Below, piece after piece: positions 8,958-18,292 of a DNA stretch of 64,000 bases. The position numbers and the translations under genes are program-made. Positions within the stretch are counted from its first letter, which is position 1; each line of letters starts with the position of its first letter. Source of the DNA: Rhizobium sp. CFBP 8762 (GTDB taxonomy: Bacteria > Pseudomonadota > Alphaproteobacteria > Rhizobiales > Rhizobiaceae); NCBI RefSeq assembly GCF_014841565.1, contig NZ_JACYUD010000001.1, positions 248,001 to 312,000 on the forward strand, read 5' to 3'. The notes under the pieces were generated by a model. It did not search any database. It was not told where the DNA came from and saw only the letters and a list, made by a program, of their open reading frames with translations.

Positions 8958-9110
8958 ACGCGATAGTCGGGAACAAATACCCATTACGCGAAGTTTAGGC
9001 TCCTACCAATCCGCCGCTTTTTTTTGAAAATTCATATTGCACCACGAGCCGAGGGAGTGACGGCTCGCTCCATTGATGCGCATTGCGCCACGCTATTGTG
9101 AAGACCTTTC

Positions 9111-9133
9111 GGCCCATTTGGGCCTGTTGTTTT
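9111..9133 (+). terminator. intrinsic-terminator-like hairpin in the leader of the glycan operon
   Basis: GGCCC-ATTT-GGGCC followed by TGTTGTTTT: a five-pair GC stem and a T-rich tail. It ends 24 bases before the first start codon of the glycan operon. It could end the upstream transcript or work as an attenuator if the operon promoter lies before it. A second weak hairpin, GAGCCG/CGGCTC, lies just upstream. Confidence 0.45.
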
Positions 9134-9157
9134 AGAGACATGCAACCGGAGCCTGGC

Positions 9158-12100
9158 ATGAACGCACGATCGATTGTGGTTATCAGTGATTTTCAGGAGG
9201 GCTGGCCACCGGTCGAATGCAATCTTTCCATAGACGAGTACGAAAACCAGTGGCGCGGCGGAGAACGTGGACCCGCGCCACGGACTCATGCGCCCAACCG
9301 CGATGCTGTGGCTGTTGACGGTGGATACCTGGAGCGTCTGCCGCTTGCCTGCGTCAAGGCCGGACTGGCCGACCATGTGGAGATATGGCACCATTGGCGT
9401 GGCGACGGAACTCCGCCCTACCGGGAAGACAGCGACGTGCTGGCGCGGCGTGCCTTTACCCTGAACACCACCGAAGCTCCATTCTCTTCCAACGATATGC
9501 TGGCCTACATCCGCGTCTTCGGTGCGCCCGCCATCCTCTGTGTCTATGGGCTGGGCGTCAGTGAAGACATTCTGCTGGCCTGTACCGACAGTTTCAAAAT
9601 CTACAACTCCATTGATGCTCCCGCCCTGCGCATTCCTGCCGAAGTCAGCCGTCATTTTGACCTGATTATAACCGGGGCCCAGTGGCAATCGGATGAAGTA
9701 GAAGCGCGTCATCCGGGAATAAAAACCGCAATCATGCCCGTCGGGCCGGAATTTGCATCCGAGACCACTTTTTATCCGGATGGTGACCATAAGCCTTATG
9801 ACCTGATCTATGTGGCGGCGGCACAAGGCTACAAACGCCATGACATTCTGTTCGACGCACTGGAGAAATTGCCGCGCTCCATACGCACACTTTGCGTATT
9901 CGGCTATGGCGAACTCAGCGATTCCTTGCGGGAGCGGGCGCAGGCACAGAATTTGAATATCGACTTTATCGGCCCGCCCGGCGTTCCCATCCACGAGGTG
10001 CGCACCCTGATGAATCAGGCGAAGATCGGCGTGGTGTGCGGCGTGCGCGATGGCGCGCCTGCTATTTTGACCGAGTACATGCTGTGCGGCCTACCCGTGC
10101 TGGCCAATGCCGAGCTGTGCTGTGGTTTGCAGTACATAACGCCAGAGACCGGCGTGGCCGCCCCGGCTGAAACGTTCCATCTCGCCATCGAGGATATGCT
10201 TGGAAGGCTTACTGATTTCAGCCCGCGCGATGCTGTTCTTGCCAATTGGACTTGGCCCCACACGCTGGAAAAGCTGCGTGCCCTCATGGGGTTTGCGGAT
10301 GCGCCGGACTATGCGGAACAGAAACGGGCCCTATCTCAAAATATGGTTTTCTATCTCAACACACCACCGCCACCTACGGACCCCAACATGCCAAACCCCG
10401 ACCTAGCCGCAGACGCCTCCTCAACAACCAGCAAAGCCGGTCCTTTGATCTGCTTTTCGCATCTGCGGTGGGATTTCGTGCTTCAGCGTCCTCAGCATTT
10501 GATGGAGCGCTTCTCCAAGCACCGGCAGGTGTTTTTCTTTGAAGAATATATCCCAACCGACCATCATCTGGCCTATCTGGAAATCCATCCATTCGCCGGC
10601 ACACATGTGAAAGCGATCCGCCCCCGCATTCCCCATTGGTGGAACGAGCACGACCGCGAAAACGGCCTGAAGACCCTGCTGGATGAGTTACTGGCGCTTC
10701 ATGGCGGTGCGAAGCCGGTCTTGTGGTTCTATACGCCACTGATGTTCAATTTCGCTCAGCATGTGGATGCGGCAGCCGTCATCTATGACTGCATGGACGA
10801 ACTTGCCAACTTCAAGTTTGCTTCGCCTCAGTTAAAGGCGTCGGAGCAGGCCTTGATCCGCAGAGCGGATGCGGTTTTCACCGGCGGCTATAGCCTGTTT
10901 GAGGCCAAGGCGCATTTGCACGACAATATCCATCCCTTCCCATCCAGCGTGGATGTCAAACACTTCGGCGCAGCGCGCGGCAGCACTTTGAGTGCTCAGG
11001 ATCAGGCTGGTATCAAAGGCCCGAGACTGGGCTTCTACGGTGTCATCGACGAGCGTCTGGACCTTGGCCTGATTGCTGCTCTGGCAAAGGCAAAACCGGA
11101 CTGGTCCATCGTTCTGGTCGGACCGGTTGCAAAACTGTCAGCCGAGGAACTGCCACGGGCTGCCAACATTCATTATCTGGGCCAGCGCAATTACGCCGAT
11201 TTGCCCGCATATCTGGCAGGCTGGGACGTGGCCCTTATGCCCTTTGCCATGAACGAGGCGACACGCTTCATCAGCCCAACGAAAACACCGGAATATCTGG
11301 CCTCCGGTCGTCCAGTCGTCAGCACGCCGATCAACGACGTGGTCCGCCATTACGGGGATCTCGAAGGCGTCTTCATCGCGGACACTGCAGCCGCCTTCAT
11401 GGCCGCCTGCGAAAAAGCGCTCGTATTGGCTAGGGGTGACGGAAGCTGGTTAAAGGCGGTCGATACCGCTTTGTCAGGCCTGTCATGGGACGAAACCTTC
11501 CGGCGTATGCAAACACTGGTGGATGATGCGGTCAGCCGTAAACGCCACCCGGCTCCGGTTACCCGCCTCAGCCCCCGCCGCTCCGCATCCACAACGCCCT
11601 CCAAAGCGCCTTACGATTACCTGATCGTCGGTGCTGGCTTTGCGGGCTCCGTTCTTGCCGAACGTCTGGCGGCCGATGGCAACAAGCGCGTTCTGGTGTG
11701 CGACCGCCGCCCGCATATCGCCGGAAACGCGTTTGACTTTCACAACGAGCACGGCATTCTGGTCCACAAATACGGGCCGCACATTTTCCACACCAACAGC
11801 GAGGATATCTTCAACTATCTCTCTCGCTTTACCGGCTGGCGGCCCTATGAGCATCGCGTGCTGGCCTCGGTCGACAACAAGCTGCTGCCTATTCCCATCA
11901 ACCGCACGACGCTGAACGGCCTTTATGGTCTGAACCTGAAAAATGATGCGGAGGCCGCCGAGTTTCTCGCGAGCAAGGCCGAACCGACCGACAAGATCGT
12001 TACCTCCAAGGATGTGGTGGTCGCGCAGGTTGGACAGCACCTCTACAAAACCTTTTTTGAAGGCTATACGCGCAAGCAATGGGGTCTCGACCCCTCCGAA

Positions 12101-12748
12101 CTCGATAAGGCAGTCACGGCGCGCATTCCCACCCGCACCAGCACGGATGACCGCTATTTCCTCGATACATTCCAGGCAATGCCGCTGCTCGGCTACACCC
12201 ACATGTTTGAAAATATGCTGTCGCACGACAACATCACCGTCATGCTGGAAACGGACTTCAAGGATGTCCGCAAGGACGTCATCGCCGATCATACGATTTT
12301 CACCGGTCCCATCGATGAGTATTTCGATTACTGCTATGGTCGCCTGCCCTATCGCAGCCTGACGTTCCAGCACGAAACGCACGATACCAGACGCTTCCAG
12401 CCGGTAGCCGTGGTCAACTACCCTGGCGAGGATGTGGGCTTCACCCGCATTACCGAGTACAAGTTTCTGACCGGTCAGGTGCATCCCAAAACCAGCATCA
12501 GCTACGAGTTCTCCTCGGCCGAAGGTGACCCCTACTACCCGATTCCCCGCCCGGAAAATCAGGCGCTTTACAAGCAGTATGAGGAGCTTGCCCGCTCGCG
12601 TGACGATGTGACCTTCGTCGGACGTCTGGGCACCTACAAATACTACAATATGGATCAGGTCGTAGGACAGGCGCTTGCAACCTATCGCCGCCTGATGAAA
12701 GCGGACGCGGGACCAATGCAGGTTGCGGCAGCACGTATTCATGACTGA
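9158..12748 (+). CDS. trifunctional fusion: glycosyltransferase - glycosyltransferase - UDP-galactopyranose mutase
   Basis: A 1196-residue fusion. Residues about 1-400 are a GT-B glycosyltransferase with EYMLCGLPVLANAELC near the sugar-nucleotide site. Residues about 428-800 are a second transferase beginning LICFSHLRWDFVLQRPQHL and containing KTPEYLASGRPVVSTP. Residues about 818-1196 are a full-length UDP-galactopyranose mutase: FAD-binding IVGAGFAGSVLAERLA, HKYGPHIFHT, RKQWGLDPSEL, and TGPIDEYFDYCYGRLPYRS. The mutase interconverts UDP-Galp and UDP-Galf, so the attached transferases may use Galf directly. The start at 9158 is preferred over 9140 because CCGGAG lies six bases upstream. It overlaps the next gene by eight bases. 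Confidence 0.88.
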   Translation: MNARSIVVISDFQEGWPPVECNLSIDEYENQWRGGERGPAPRTHAPNRDAVAVDGGYLERLPLACVKAGLADHVEIWHHWRGDGTPPYREDSDVLARRAFTLNTTEAPFSSNDMLAYIRVFGAPAILCVYGLGVSEDILLACTDSFKIYNSIDAPALRIPAEVSRHFDLIITGAQWQSDEVEARHPGIKTAIMPVGPEFASETTFYPDGDHKPYDLIYVAAAQGYKRHDILFDALEKLPRSIRTLCVFGYGELSDSLRERAQAQNLNIDFIGPPGVPIHEVRTLMNQAKIGVVCGVRDGAPAILTEYMLCGLPVLANAELCCGLQYITPETGVAAPAETFHLAIEDMLGRLTDFSPRDAVLANWTWPHTLEKLRALMGFADAPDYAEQKRALSQNMVFYLNTPPPPTDPNMPNPDLAADASSTTSKAGPLICFSHLRWDFVLQRPQHLMERFSKHRQVFFFEEYIPTDHHLAYLEIHPFAGTHVKAIRPRIPHWWNEHDRENGLKTLLDELLALHGGAKPVLWFYTPLMFNFAQHVDAAAVIYDCMDELANFKFASPQLKASEQALIRRADAVFTGGYSLFEAKAHLHDNIHPFPSSVDVKHFGAARGSTLSAQDQAGIKGPRLGFYGVIDERLDLGLIAALAKAKPDWSIVLVGPVAKLSAEELPRAANIHYLGQRNYADLPAYLAGWDVALMPFAMNEATRFISPTKTPEYLASGRPVVSTPINDVVRHYGDLEGVFIADTAAAFMAACEKALVLARGDGSWLKAVDTALSGLSWDETFRRMQTLVDDAVSRKRHPAPVTRLSPRRSASTTPSKAPYDYLIVGAGFAGSVLAERLAADGNKRVLVCDRRPHIAGNAFDFHNEHGILVHKYGPHIFHTNSEDIFNYLSRFTGWRPYEHRVLASVDNKLLPIPINRTTLNGLYGLNLKNDAEAAEFLASKAEPTDKIVTSKDVVVAQVGQHLYKTFFEGYTRKQWGLDPSELDKAVTARIPTRTSTDDRYFLDTFQAMPLLGYTHMFENMLSHDNITVMLETDFKDVRKDVIADHTIFTGPIDEYFDYCYGRLPYRSLTFQHETHDTRRFQPVAVVNYPGEDVGFTRITEYKFLTGQVHPKTSISYEFSSAEGDPYYPIPRPENQALYKQYEELARSRDDVTFVGRLGTYKYYNMDQVVGQALATYRRLMKADAGPMQVAAARIHD

Positions 12749-14837
12749 GGGCATTATCGAGGGCGGGCCTCTGAATATTGTGCTGGCGACCGACAGCCGG
12801 GAGCCATCCGGCATGGGCGAGCATATGCTGATGCTGGGTCGCAGCCTTGCGACCAGCCACAGCATTACGCTTGCCGTTTTTGCGGACGAAGCCTGCGCCC
12901 ATCTTTTAACCCGCGCGGCCCGCTTCGGCATGGCGATCAAGGTCATAGACAGATTTGAGGACTTTGCCGATTGGCTGGGGCGCAGTGGCACGGACCTGCT
13001 GCATATTCACGCAGGAATAGGTTGGGAAGGCCATGAACTGGCGGAAGCCGGCCACGTTCATGGGCTGCCCGTGGTGCGCACCGAACACCTGCCGTACGTG
13101 CTCACCGATGGCGACCAGATCGAGCATCACCGCCAGCAGGTTGAGGATGTCGAACACCTCATCGTCGTATCGCAGGCATCCTTTGAGACCTACATGGCTG
13201 AGGGCTTTTCTGCGGACAAGATCACGGCCATCCGCAACGGCATTTACCAGCCAGAGCCAACCAAAAGCCGGCACTCGATGCGGGCCGAAATGGGCTTGAC
13301 AGACGAAAAAGTCCTGCTGACGGTCGCACGGTTCACACCGCAGAAGGATCATATCACCCTGATCCGCGCCTTGCCCGCCATCGTCGAAGCCCACCCATCA
13401 GCGATTTTGCTTTTGGCGGGCACCGGTTGCGAAAGAGACGCGGTCGAAGCAGAGGTGCAACGGCTGGGCATGGATGCGCATGTGCGTTTTCTCGGCCATC
13501 GCACCGATATTGCCGACCTGATTTCGATTGCCGATCTGTTCGTGCTGCCATCCCTGTTTGAAGGGTTGCCCCTGGCGCTGCTGGAGGCAATGTCCGCCAG
13601 CCTGCCCGTGGTCGCCACGCGCATTGGCGGCAATGCGGAAGCCTTGGGCGACGATCACCCCTTTCTGGTGGAAACCGGCCAACCAGACGTGCTGGCCGAT
13701 ATGGTGGTAGCGCTGCTTGGCAATCCGACTTTGGCAACGCAGGATGCCGAGGCTGGCCTTACACGGTTCCAACGACACTTCCACGCAAGCCGCATGGGCG
13801 CCGAGACCGAAGGCGTCTACAGACATATTTTACAATCCCGACCAGCAGACACAGAAGGGCATACCCGAATGGACAAAACCCGTATCGGCTTTATTGGCGT
13901 GGGCGGCATCGCCGGACGCCACCTCGATATTCTCGCACAGTTTGACGATGTGGATCTGGTGGCCTTTGCCGACCCGGATTTTGGCCGCGCCGAACACGCA
14001 GCCGGTCGTTTTGGCGCACGCGCCTACGACAATCACAAGACGATGCTGGAAGATCAGAAGCTCGATGCGGTCTATGTCTGCATTCCCCCCTTCGCGCACG
14101 GCGCAGTTGAAGAGGATTTGATCGCCGCGAAAATCCCGTTTTTTGTCGAAAAGCCGCTGTCTCTCGATATTGAGCTGGCAGAAAAACTCGCAGCCGATAT
14201 TGAGCGAGAGAACCTGATTACCGGCGTCGGCTACCACTGGCGCTATCTCGATACGGTGGACGAGGCCCGCCATATCCTGAGCGAGAACCCGGCCCAGCTG
14301 ATTTCCGGCTATTGGCTGGACCAGACCCCGCCCCCGCAGTGGTGGTGGAAAAATGACAAATCCGGTGGGCAGATGGTGGAACAAACCACCCATATTCTGG
14401 ACCTGGCCCGCTATCTGGTTGGCGATGTCACCCAGGTCTATGGCCTTGCCAGCCACAAGGAGCGCGGCGATTTTCCCGAACTGGACGTGCCGACCGCCAG
14501 CACTGCATCGCTGAGCTTCGCATCAGGTGCCGTCGGCAATATCGGTTCCACCTGCATCTTACGCTGGGGTCACCGCGTTGGCCTGCATATCTTTGCCGAT
14601 GGTTTGGCCATGGAACTGACGGACCACGATATCATGGTCGACGTCGGCGCGGGCCGTCCCACCCGCCATGCAGAGGGCGATCCGGTATGGCGTGAAGACC
14701 GCGACTTTGTCGATGCCGTGCGCGGTGGCGAAAACCGCATTCGCTGCCCCTATGGCGAGGCGTTGAAAACCCACCGTCTGGCGCTTGCCATCAATGATTC
14801 TGCCCGCAGCGGCCAGCCTGTCAAAATTGCAAACTAA
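12741..14837 (+). CDS. fusion: GT4 glycosyltransferase - Gfo/Idh/MocA oxidoreductase
   Basis: A 698-residue fusion. Residues about 10-370 are a family-4 transferase: LLTVARFTPQKDHITLIRAL, FLGHRTDIADLISIADLFVLPSLFEGLPLALLEAM (the EX7E region). A short linker leads to an in-frame MDKTRIGFIGVGGIAGRH at residue 377, the start of a complete Gfo/Idh/MocA dehydrogenase with Rossmann motif GVGGIAG, VEKPLSLDIE and a C-terminal domain. Such enzymes oxidise, reduce or dehydrate sugars with NAD(P). The oxidoreductase could in principle also be made separately from the internal ATG at 13869. The start ATG at 12741 sits inside the end of the previous gene. Confidence 0.87.
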   Translation: MTEGIIEGGPLNIVLATDSREPSGMGEHMLMLGRSLATSHSITLAVFADEACAHLLTRAARFGMAIKVIDRFEDFADWLGRSGTDLLHIHAGIGWEGHELAEAGHVHGLPVVRTEHLPYVLTDGDQIEHHRQQVEDVEHLIVVSQASFETYMAEGFSADKITAIRNGIYQPEPTKSRHSMRAEMGLTDEKVLLTVARFTPQKDHITLIRALPAIVEAHPSAILLLAGTGCERDAVEAEVQRLGMDAHVRFLGHRTDIADLISIADLFVLPSLFEGLPLALLEAMSASLPVVATRIGGNAEALGDDHPFLVETGQPDVLADMVVALLGNPTLATQDAEAGLTRFQRHFHASRMGAETEGVYRHILQSRPADTEGHTRMDKTRIGFIGVGGIAGRHLDILAQFDDVDLVAFADPDFGRAEHAAGRFGARAYDNHKTMLEDQKLDAVYVCIPPFAHGAVEEDLIAAKIPFFVEKPLSLDIELAEKLAADIERENLITGVGYHWRYLDTVDEARHILSENPAQLISGYWLDQTPPPQWWWKNDKSGGQMVEQTTHILDLARYLVGDVTQVYGLASHKERGDFPELDVPTASTASLSFASGAVGNIGSTCILRWGHRVGLHIFADGLAMELTDHDIMVDVGAGRPTRHAEGDPVWREDRDFVDAVRGGENRIRCPYGEALKTHRLALAINDSARSGQPVKIAN

Positions 14838-14848
14838 GGTCTTCCAGC

Positions 14849-15949
14849 ATGTCCGAACACCGCCATATCCGCTCACTTGGTTTTGAAGCTCCCGGCAAAT
14901 CCTATTTTCTCGGCTATGATGAAGGCCCGCCAGCCGAACACCATGTGCGCCTCGATACGCTCTACACCGGCTTTTCGGCCGGTACAGAACTGACCTTGAT
15001 GAAAAACACCAACCCCTATTTCCACTCCCGCTGGGATGATGGACGGGGCGTGTTTCTAACGGGCGAGCCCGGCATTCACTTTCCCGTGCCGTTCCTCGGC
15101 TATATGGAAGTGGCGCGTGTTTCAGATTCGCGCACATTCGGCTTCAAGAATGGTGATGTTGTCGCCACCACCTATGCGCACAAAAGTGGCCACACCGCCG
15201 ATCCGTTTCAGGATGTGCTGATCCCAATGCCCGCCGATATCGATCCAATGCTCGGCATTTTCGTGGCCCAGATGGGGCCGATTGCTGCCAATGGCATTCT
15301 TCACGCCGATGCAGACGCACTTGGGACGAATGTTCCCACGCTCGGCGCCGGTATCAAGGGTCGCCCTGTCATCGTGATCGGCGGCGGTACGGTTGGATTC
15401 ATGACGGCGCTGTTTGCGCAAAAGGTCGGCGCGTCCGAGGTCATTCTGACGGACCCCTCGCAATACCGCCGCGAAAAGGCCGAGGCCATGGGCTTTACGG
15501 CCATGACCGATGATGAAGTCTGGGGCTATGCCAAGGCCCGCTTCCATAATGGTGGTAAGGATCGGGGTGCCGATGTCGTATTCCAGACCCGTGCCCAGTC
15601 CAAGTCACTGAACATCGCGTTGAAGGCGCTTCGCCCGCAGGGCACTGTCATTGACCTCGCCTTCTATCAGGATGGAGCAAACGATCTGCGGCTGGGTGAA
15701 GAGTTCCACCACAACGGCCTGAATATCCGTTGTGCGCAGATCAACCGCGTACCGCGCGGCTTGTCCCACCTGTGGGATCGCCGTCGCCTCGCACTGGAAA
15801 CCATTGACCTGCTCAGAACCCATGGCAAGGTGATCGCAGACGAGATGATTACGCATGTCGTGCCGTTCGACGATGGCCCTGCCTTCCTTGAAAGCCTCGT
15901 GCGCGACCGCCCGGACTTCCTGCAAATTGTGTTCAAGGTAAACGAATGA
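14849..15949 (+). CDS. medium-chain zinc-type dehydrogenase
   Basis: A 366-residue MDR-superfamily protein. The N-terminal GroES-like half contains FSAGTELTLMK and VPFLGYMEVARV. The Rossmann half has VIVIGGGTVGFMTALFAQKVGASEVILTD, typical of sorbitol or threonine dehydrogenase relatives. The usual cysteine-rich structural zinc loop is not evident, so zinc binding is uncertain. Lying between the two oxidoreductase/transferase fusions, it probably modifies a sugar or sugar-nucleotide for the same glycan. It starts 11 bases after the previous stop and overlaps the next start as ATGA. Confidence 0.8.
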   Translation: MSEHRHIRSLGFEAPGKSYFLGYDEGPPAEHHVRLDTLYTGFSAGTELTLMKNTNPYFHSRWDDGRGVFLTGEPGIHFPVPFLGYMEVARVSDSRTFGFKNGDVVATTYAHKSGHTADPFQDVLIPMPADIDPMLGIFVAQMGPIAANGILHADADALGTNVPTLGAGIKGRPVIVIGGGTVGFMTALFAQKVGASEVILTDPSQYRREKAEAMGFTAMTDDEVWGYAKARFHNGGKDRGADVVFQTRAQSKSLNIALKALRPQGTVIDLAFYQDGANDLRLGEEFHHNGLNIRCAQINRVPRGLSHLWDRRRLALETIDLLRTHGKVIADEMITHVVPFDDGPAFLESLVRDRPDFLQIVFKVNE

Positions 15950-18255
15950 CGCCTGACCTTTCACAAGATCACGGGCCTCAAGAGCCCATCCGCATCCTCT
16001 TCGTCTTCGCCTGGCTGGTGGTGGGCGGAGAGGAAACGGAAGTGCGGCTGCTGGCCCGCAACCTTGATCCCGCCCGCTACAAAATCGATGTGATCGCCTG
16101 TTTCCGCAAACCGAATATGCCGGAGCAAACTCACCACCAGTTGGCAGAACTCGGCGTCCACGTCGACAAGGTGCCCTATGATCTCTCGTTTGATGATACG
16201 GTCACCTATCTCTCCAACAAGATCACCAATTACGATGTGGTGATTTCCAGCCAGAACGTTGCCGATATCTACCCGGCGCTGGAGCGTCTGGCGCTTCGCC
16301 CGCCGCTGATCGAGCATGGCGGGCTGGTCTCGGAAGCTTTGGCCGGACCGAAGCATTTCACCAGCCGCTATGTCGGGGTCTGCCGCTCTATCCGCGATGC
16401 TGCGGCCAGCAAAATGCCCGGACGCGAGCGCGATGCGATGGAAATTCCATCCATGGTGGACCTGTCGGAATTTCGCGGGACCGAGCGTTCGCGGCTCCGG
16501 GCAGAAATGGGCATTGGCGAGGCGCAAATCCTGATCGGCTGGGTTGGGCGTCTTGACCCCAAGAAAAATGTCGAGGACTTCATCGCTGCGGCCGAGATCG
16601 TTCATGCGCGCGAACCGGAAGCACGGTTTGTCATCGTCGGTGGCGCAGACGCCTTCATGCCGGAATACGAAACCTCTCTGAAAGCCATGGTACAGGAGCG
16701 CAACCTCAGCGCTGTGGTGCAGTTTCTGGGCGATCGTCGCGATATCCCCGATCTGCTCTCCGCCTTCGATATCTTTACATGGCTCTCGCGCGGCGAAGGC
16801 ATGCCGCATGTGATCGCCGAAGCGGGCGCGGCCCGTCTACCGGTGATTGCCACCGCCGACAATGGGTCCATGCAGCAGATCGAGGACGGCGTATCCGGCC
16901 TGTTCGTGCCGCACAATGATCCGAAAGCCATCGCGCAGACAATGATCGACCTGATCGACGCGCCGCAAAAGCGCAAAAGTCTGGGCGCGAGCCTACGCCA
17001 GAAGGTGGAAAGCACCTACAGTGTCGCCGCCGTTGTTCCCCAGTGGATAGCCCTGATTGATGCAGTGGTGTCCGAGCGCGAAGCCGGGTCTCCCAGCGGC
17101 CTGTTCCAGTCGTTTTTCCATGGCGGGTTTGAATGCTCGTCCCACCGTCTCGGGCATGGTCGCCGTCTCGACATCATCGCCGCGACGGAGCACGATACCA
17201 ATGCGGAAAATGACTTTCGCCAGCTTGCCAGCCATTCCATCCGCACCGTGCGGGATGGTTTTCGCTGGCATCTGATCGAAACCTCCCCCGGGCGTTACGA
17301 CTGGTCCAGCGTCATCCCAATGTTGCGGGCAGCGCGCAAAACCGGCACGCAGGTGATATGGGATTTGCTGCATTACGGCTGGCCGGATGATCTCGATATC
17401 TGGAAGCCGGAATTTGTGACGCGCTTTGCGCGATTCGCCGCCGCCGCCGCGAAGGTCGTACAAGAAGAGACCGATCAGATTCCATTCTACTCGCCCGTGA
17501 ACGAGGTCTCGTTCTTTTCCTGGGGCGGTGGCGATGCGGGCTATCTCAACCCCTTTGCGCGCGGTCGTGGTTACGAATTGAAGGTGCAGCTTGCGCGCGC
17601 GTCAATTGCGGCGATGGATGCGGTTTTGCATGTCGATCCGCGCGCGCGCTTCGTGCATTGCGATCCGGTCATCAACGTCATCACCGATCCCGGTCGTCCA
17701 TGGGAGCGTCAGACGGCAGAAGGCCATCGCCAGTCACAGTTTCAGGGCTGGGACTTGATCAGCGGGCGCATGTGGCCGCAAATCGGTGGTGCCGACCGCT
17801 ATCTCGATATCGTCGGAGTCAATTACTACTTCAACAATCAGTGGATTCACGGCGGGCCGCCCATCGATATCGGCCACCCGCTGTACCGGCCCTTCCGCAA
17901 TATTCTGATCGAGACCTACGCGCGCTACGGTCGCCCGATCTTTATTGCGGAAACCGGCGTTGAATGGGAACGGCGCCCCGAATGGCTGGCCTATATCGGT
18001 GCAGAGGTGCGCGCTGCCATGGCCGCTGGCGTGCCGATGGAAGGCATCTGCCTGTATCCGGTGGTGGAGCATCTTGGCTGGGATGACGACCGTTACTGCC
18101 ATAACGGCCTGCTATCGGCCAAGCCGACCAATGGAATACGGGAGGAGTACACGCCGCTTGCCGAAGAACTGCGTCGTCAAACCTTCCTGTTTGGCAATGT
18201 GCTGCGCAAAAGCGCGGCCATTGCCACGCCGCCGAAAACCGCAACAGCGTCGTGA
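15946..18255 (+). CDS. fusion: GT4 glycosyltransferase - GH1-like glycoside hydrolase
   Basis: A 769-residue fusion. Residues about 15-375 form a GT4 transferase: LFVFAWLVVGGEETEVRLL, IGWVGRLDPKKNVEDFI, and GEGMPHVIAEAGAARLPVIAT. Residues about 385-750 form a TIM-barrel hydrolase resembling family 1 beta-glycosidases. SPVNEVSF places the acid/base at E520, and FIAETGVEW places the nucleophile at E669, like the NEP and ENG motifs of GH1. No signal peptide is present, so the hydrolase should be cytoplasmic, suggesting trimming or proofreading of a lipid-linked glycan, or glycosyl transfer, rather than digestion. Last gene of the operon. Confidence 0.85.
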   Translation: MTPDLSQDHGPQEPIRILFVFAWLVVGGEETEVRLLARNLDPARYKIDVIACFRKPNMPEQTHHQLAELGVHVDKVPYDLSFDDTVTYLSNKITNYDVVISSQNVADIYPALERLALRPPLIEHGGLVSEALAGPKHFTSRYVGVCRSIRDAAASKMPGRERDAMEIPSMVDLSEFRGTERSRLRAEMGIGEAQILIGWVGRLDPKKNVEDFIAAAEIVHAREPEARFVIVGGADAFMPEYETSLKAMVQERNLSAVVQFLGDRRDIPDLLSAFDIFTWLSRGEGMPHVIAEAGAARLPVIATADNGSMQQIEDGVSGLFVPHNDPKAIAQTMIDLIDAPQKRKSLGASLRQKVESTYSVAAVVPQWIALIDAVVSEREAGSPSGLFQSFFHGGFECSSHRLGHGRRLDIIAATEHDTNAENDFRQLASHSIRTVRDGFRWHLIETSPGRYDWSSVIPMLRAARKTGTQVIWDLLHYGWPDDLDIWKPEFVTRFARFAAAAAKVVQEETDQIPFYSPVNEVSFFSWGGGDAGYLNPFARGRGYELKVQLARASIAAMDAVLHVDPRARFVHCDPVINVITDPGRPWERQTAEGHRQSQFQGWDLISGRMWPQIGGADRYLDIVGVNYYFNNQWIHGGPPIDIGHPLYRPFRNILIETYARYGRPIFIAETGVEWERRPEWLAYIGAEVRAAMAAGVPMEGICLYPVVEHLGWDDDRYCHNGLLSAKPTNGIREEYTPLAEELRRQTFLFGNVLRKSAAIATPPKTATAS

Positions 18256-18292
18256 AAACGTTTAGCCCTAGCCATTACCAGGGCTGAACTTT

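Noticed and set aside
8970-8998. EcfG-type stress promoter (GGAAC...GTT) before the glycan operon
   Set aside because: The spacing is 18 bases rather than the usual 16-17, and the site lies about 160 bases from the first gene; too weak to list.
11483-12991. 502-residue open frame on the minus strand across the mutase domain
   Set aside because: It is antisense to a recognisable UDP-galactopyranose mutase and lacks any protein family pattern; it is a codon-bias shadow.
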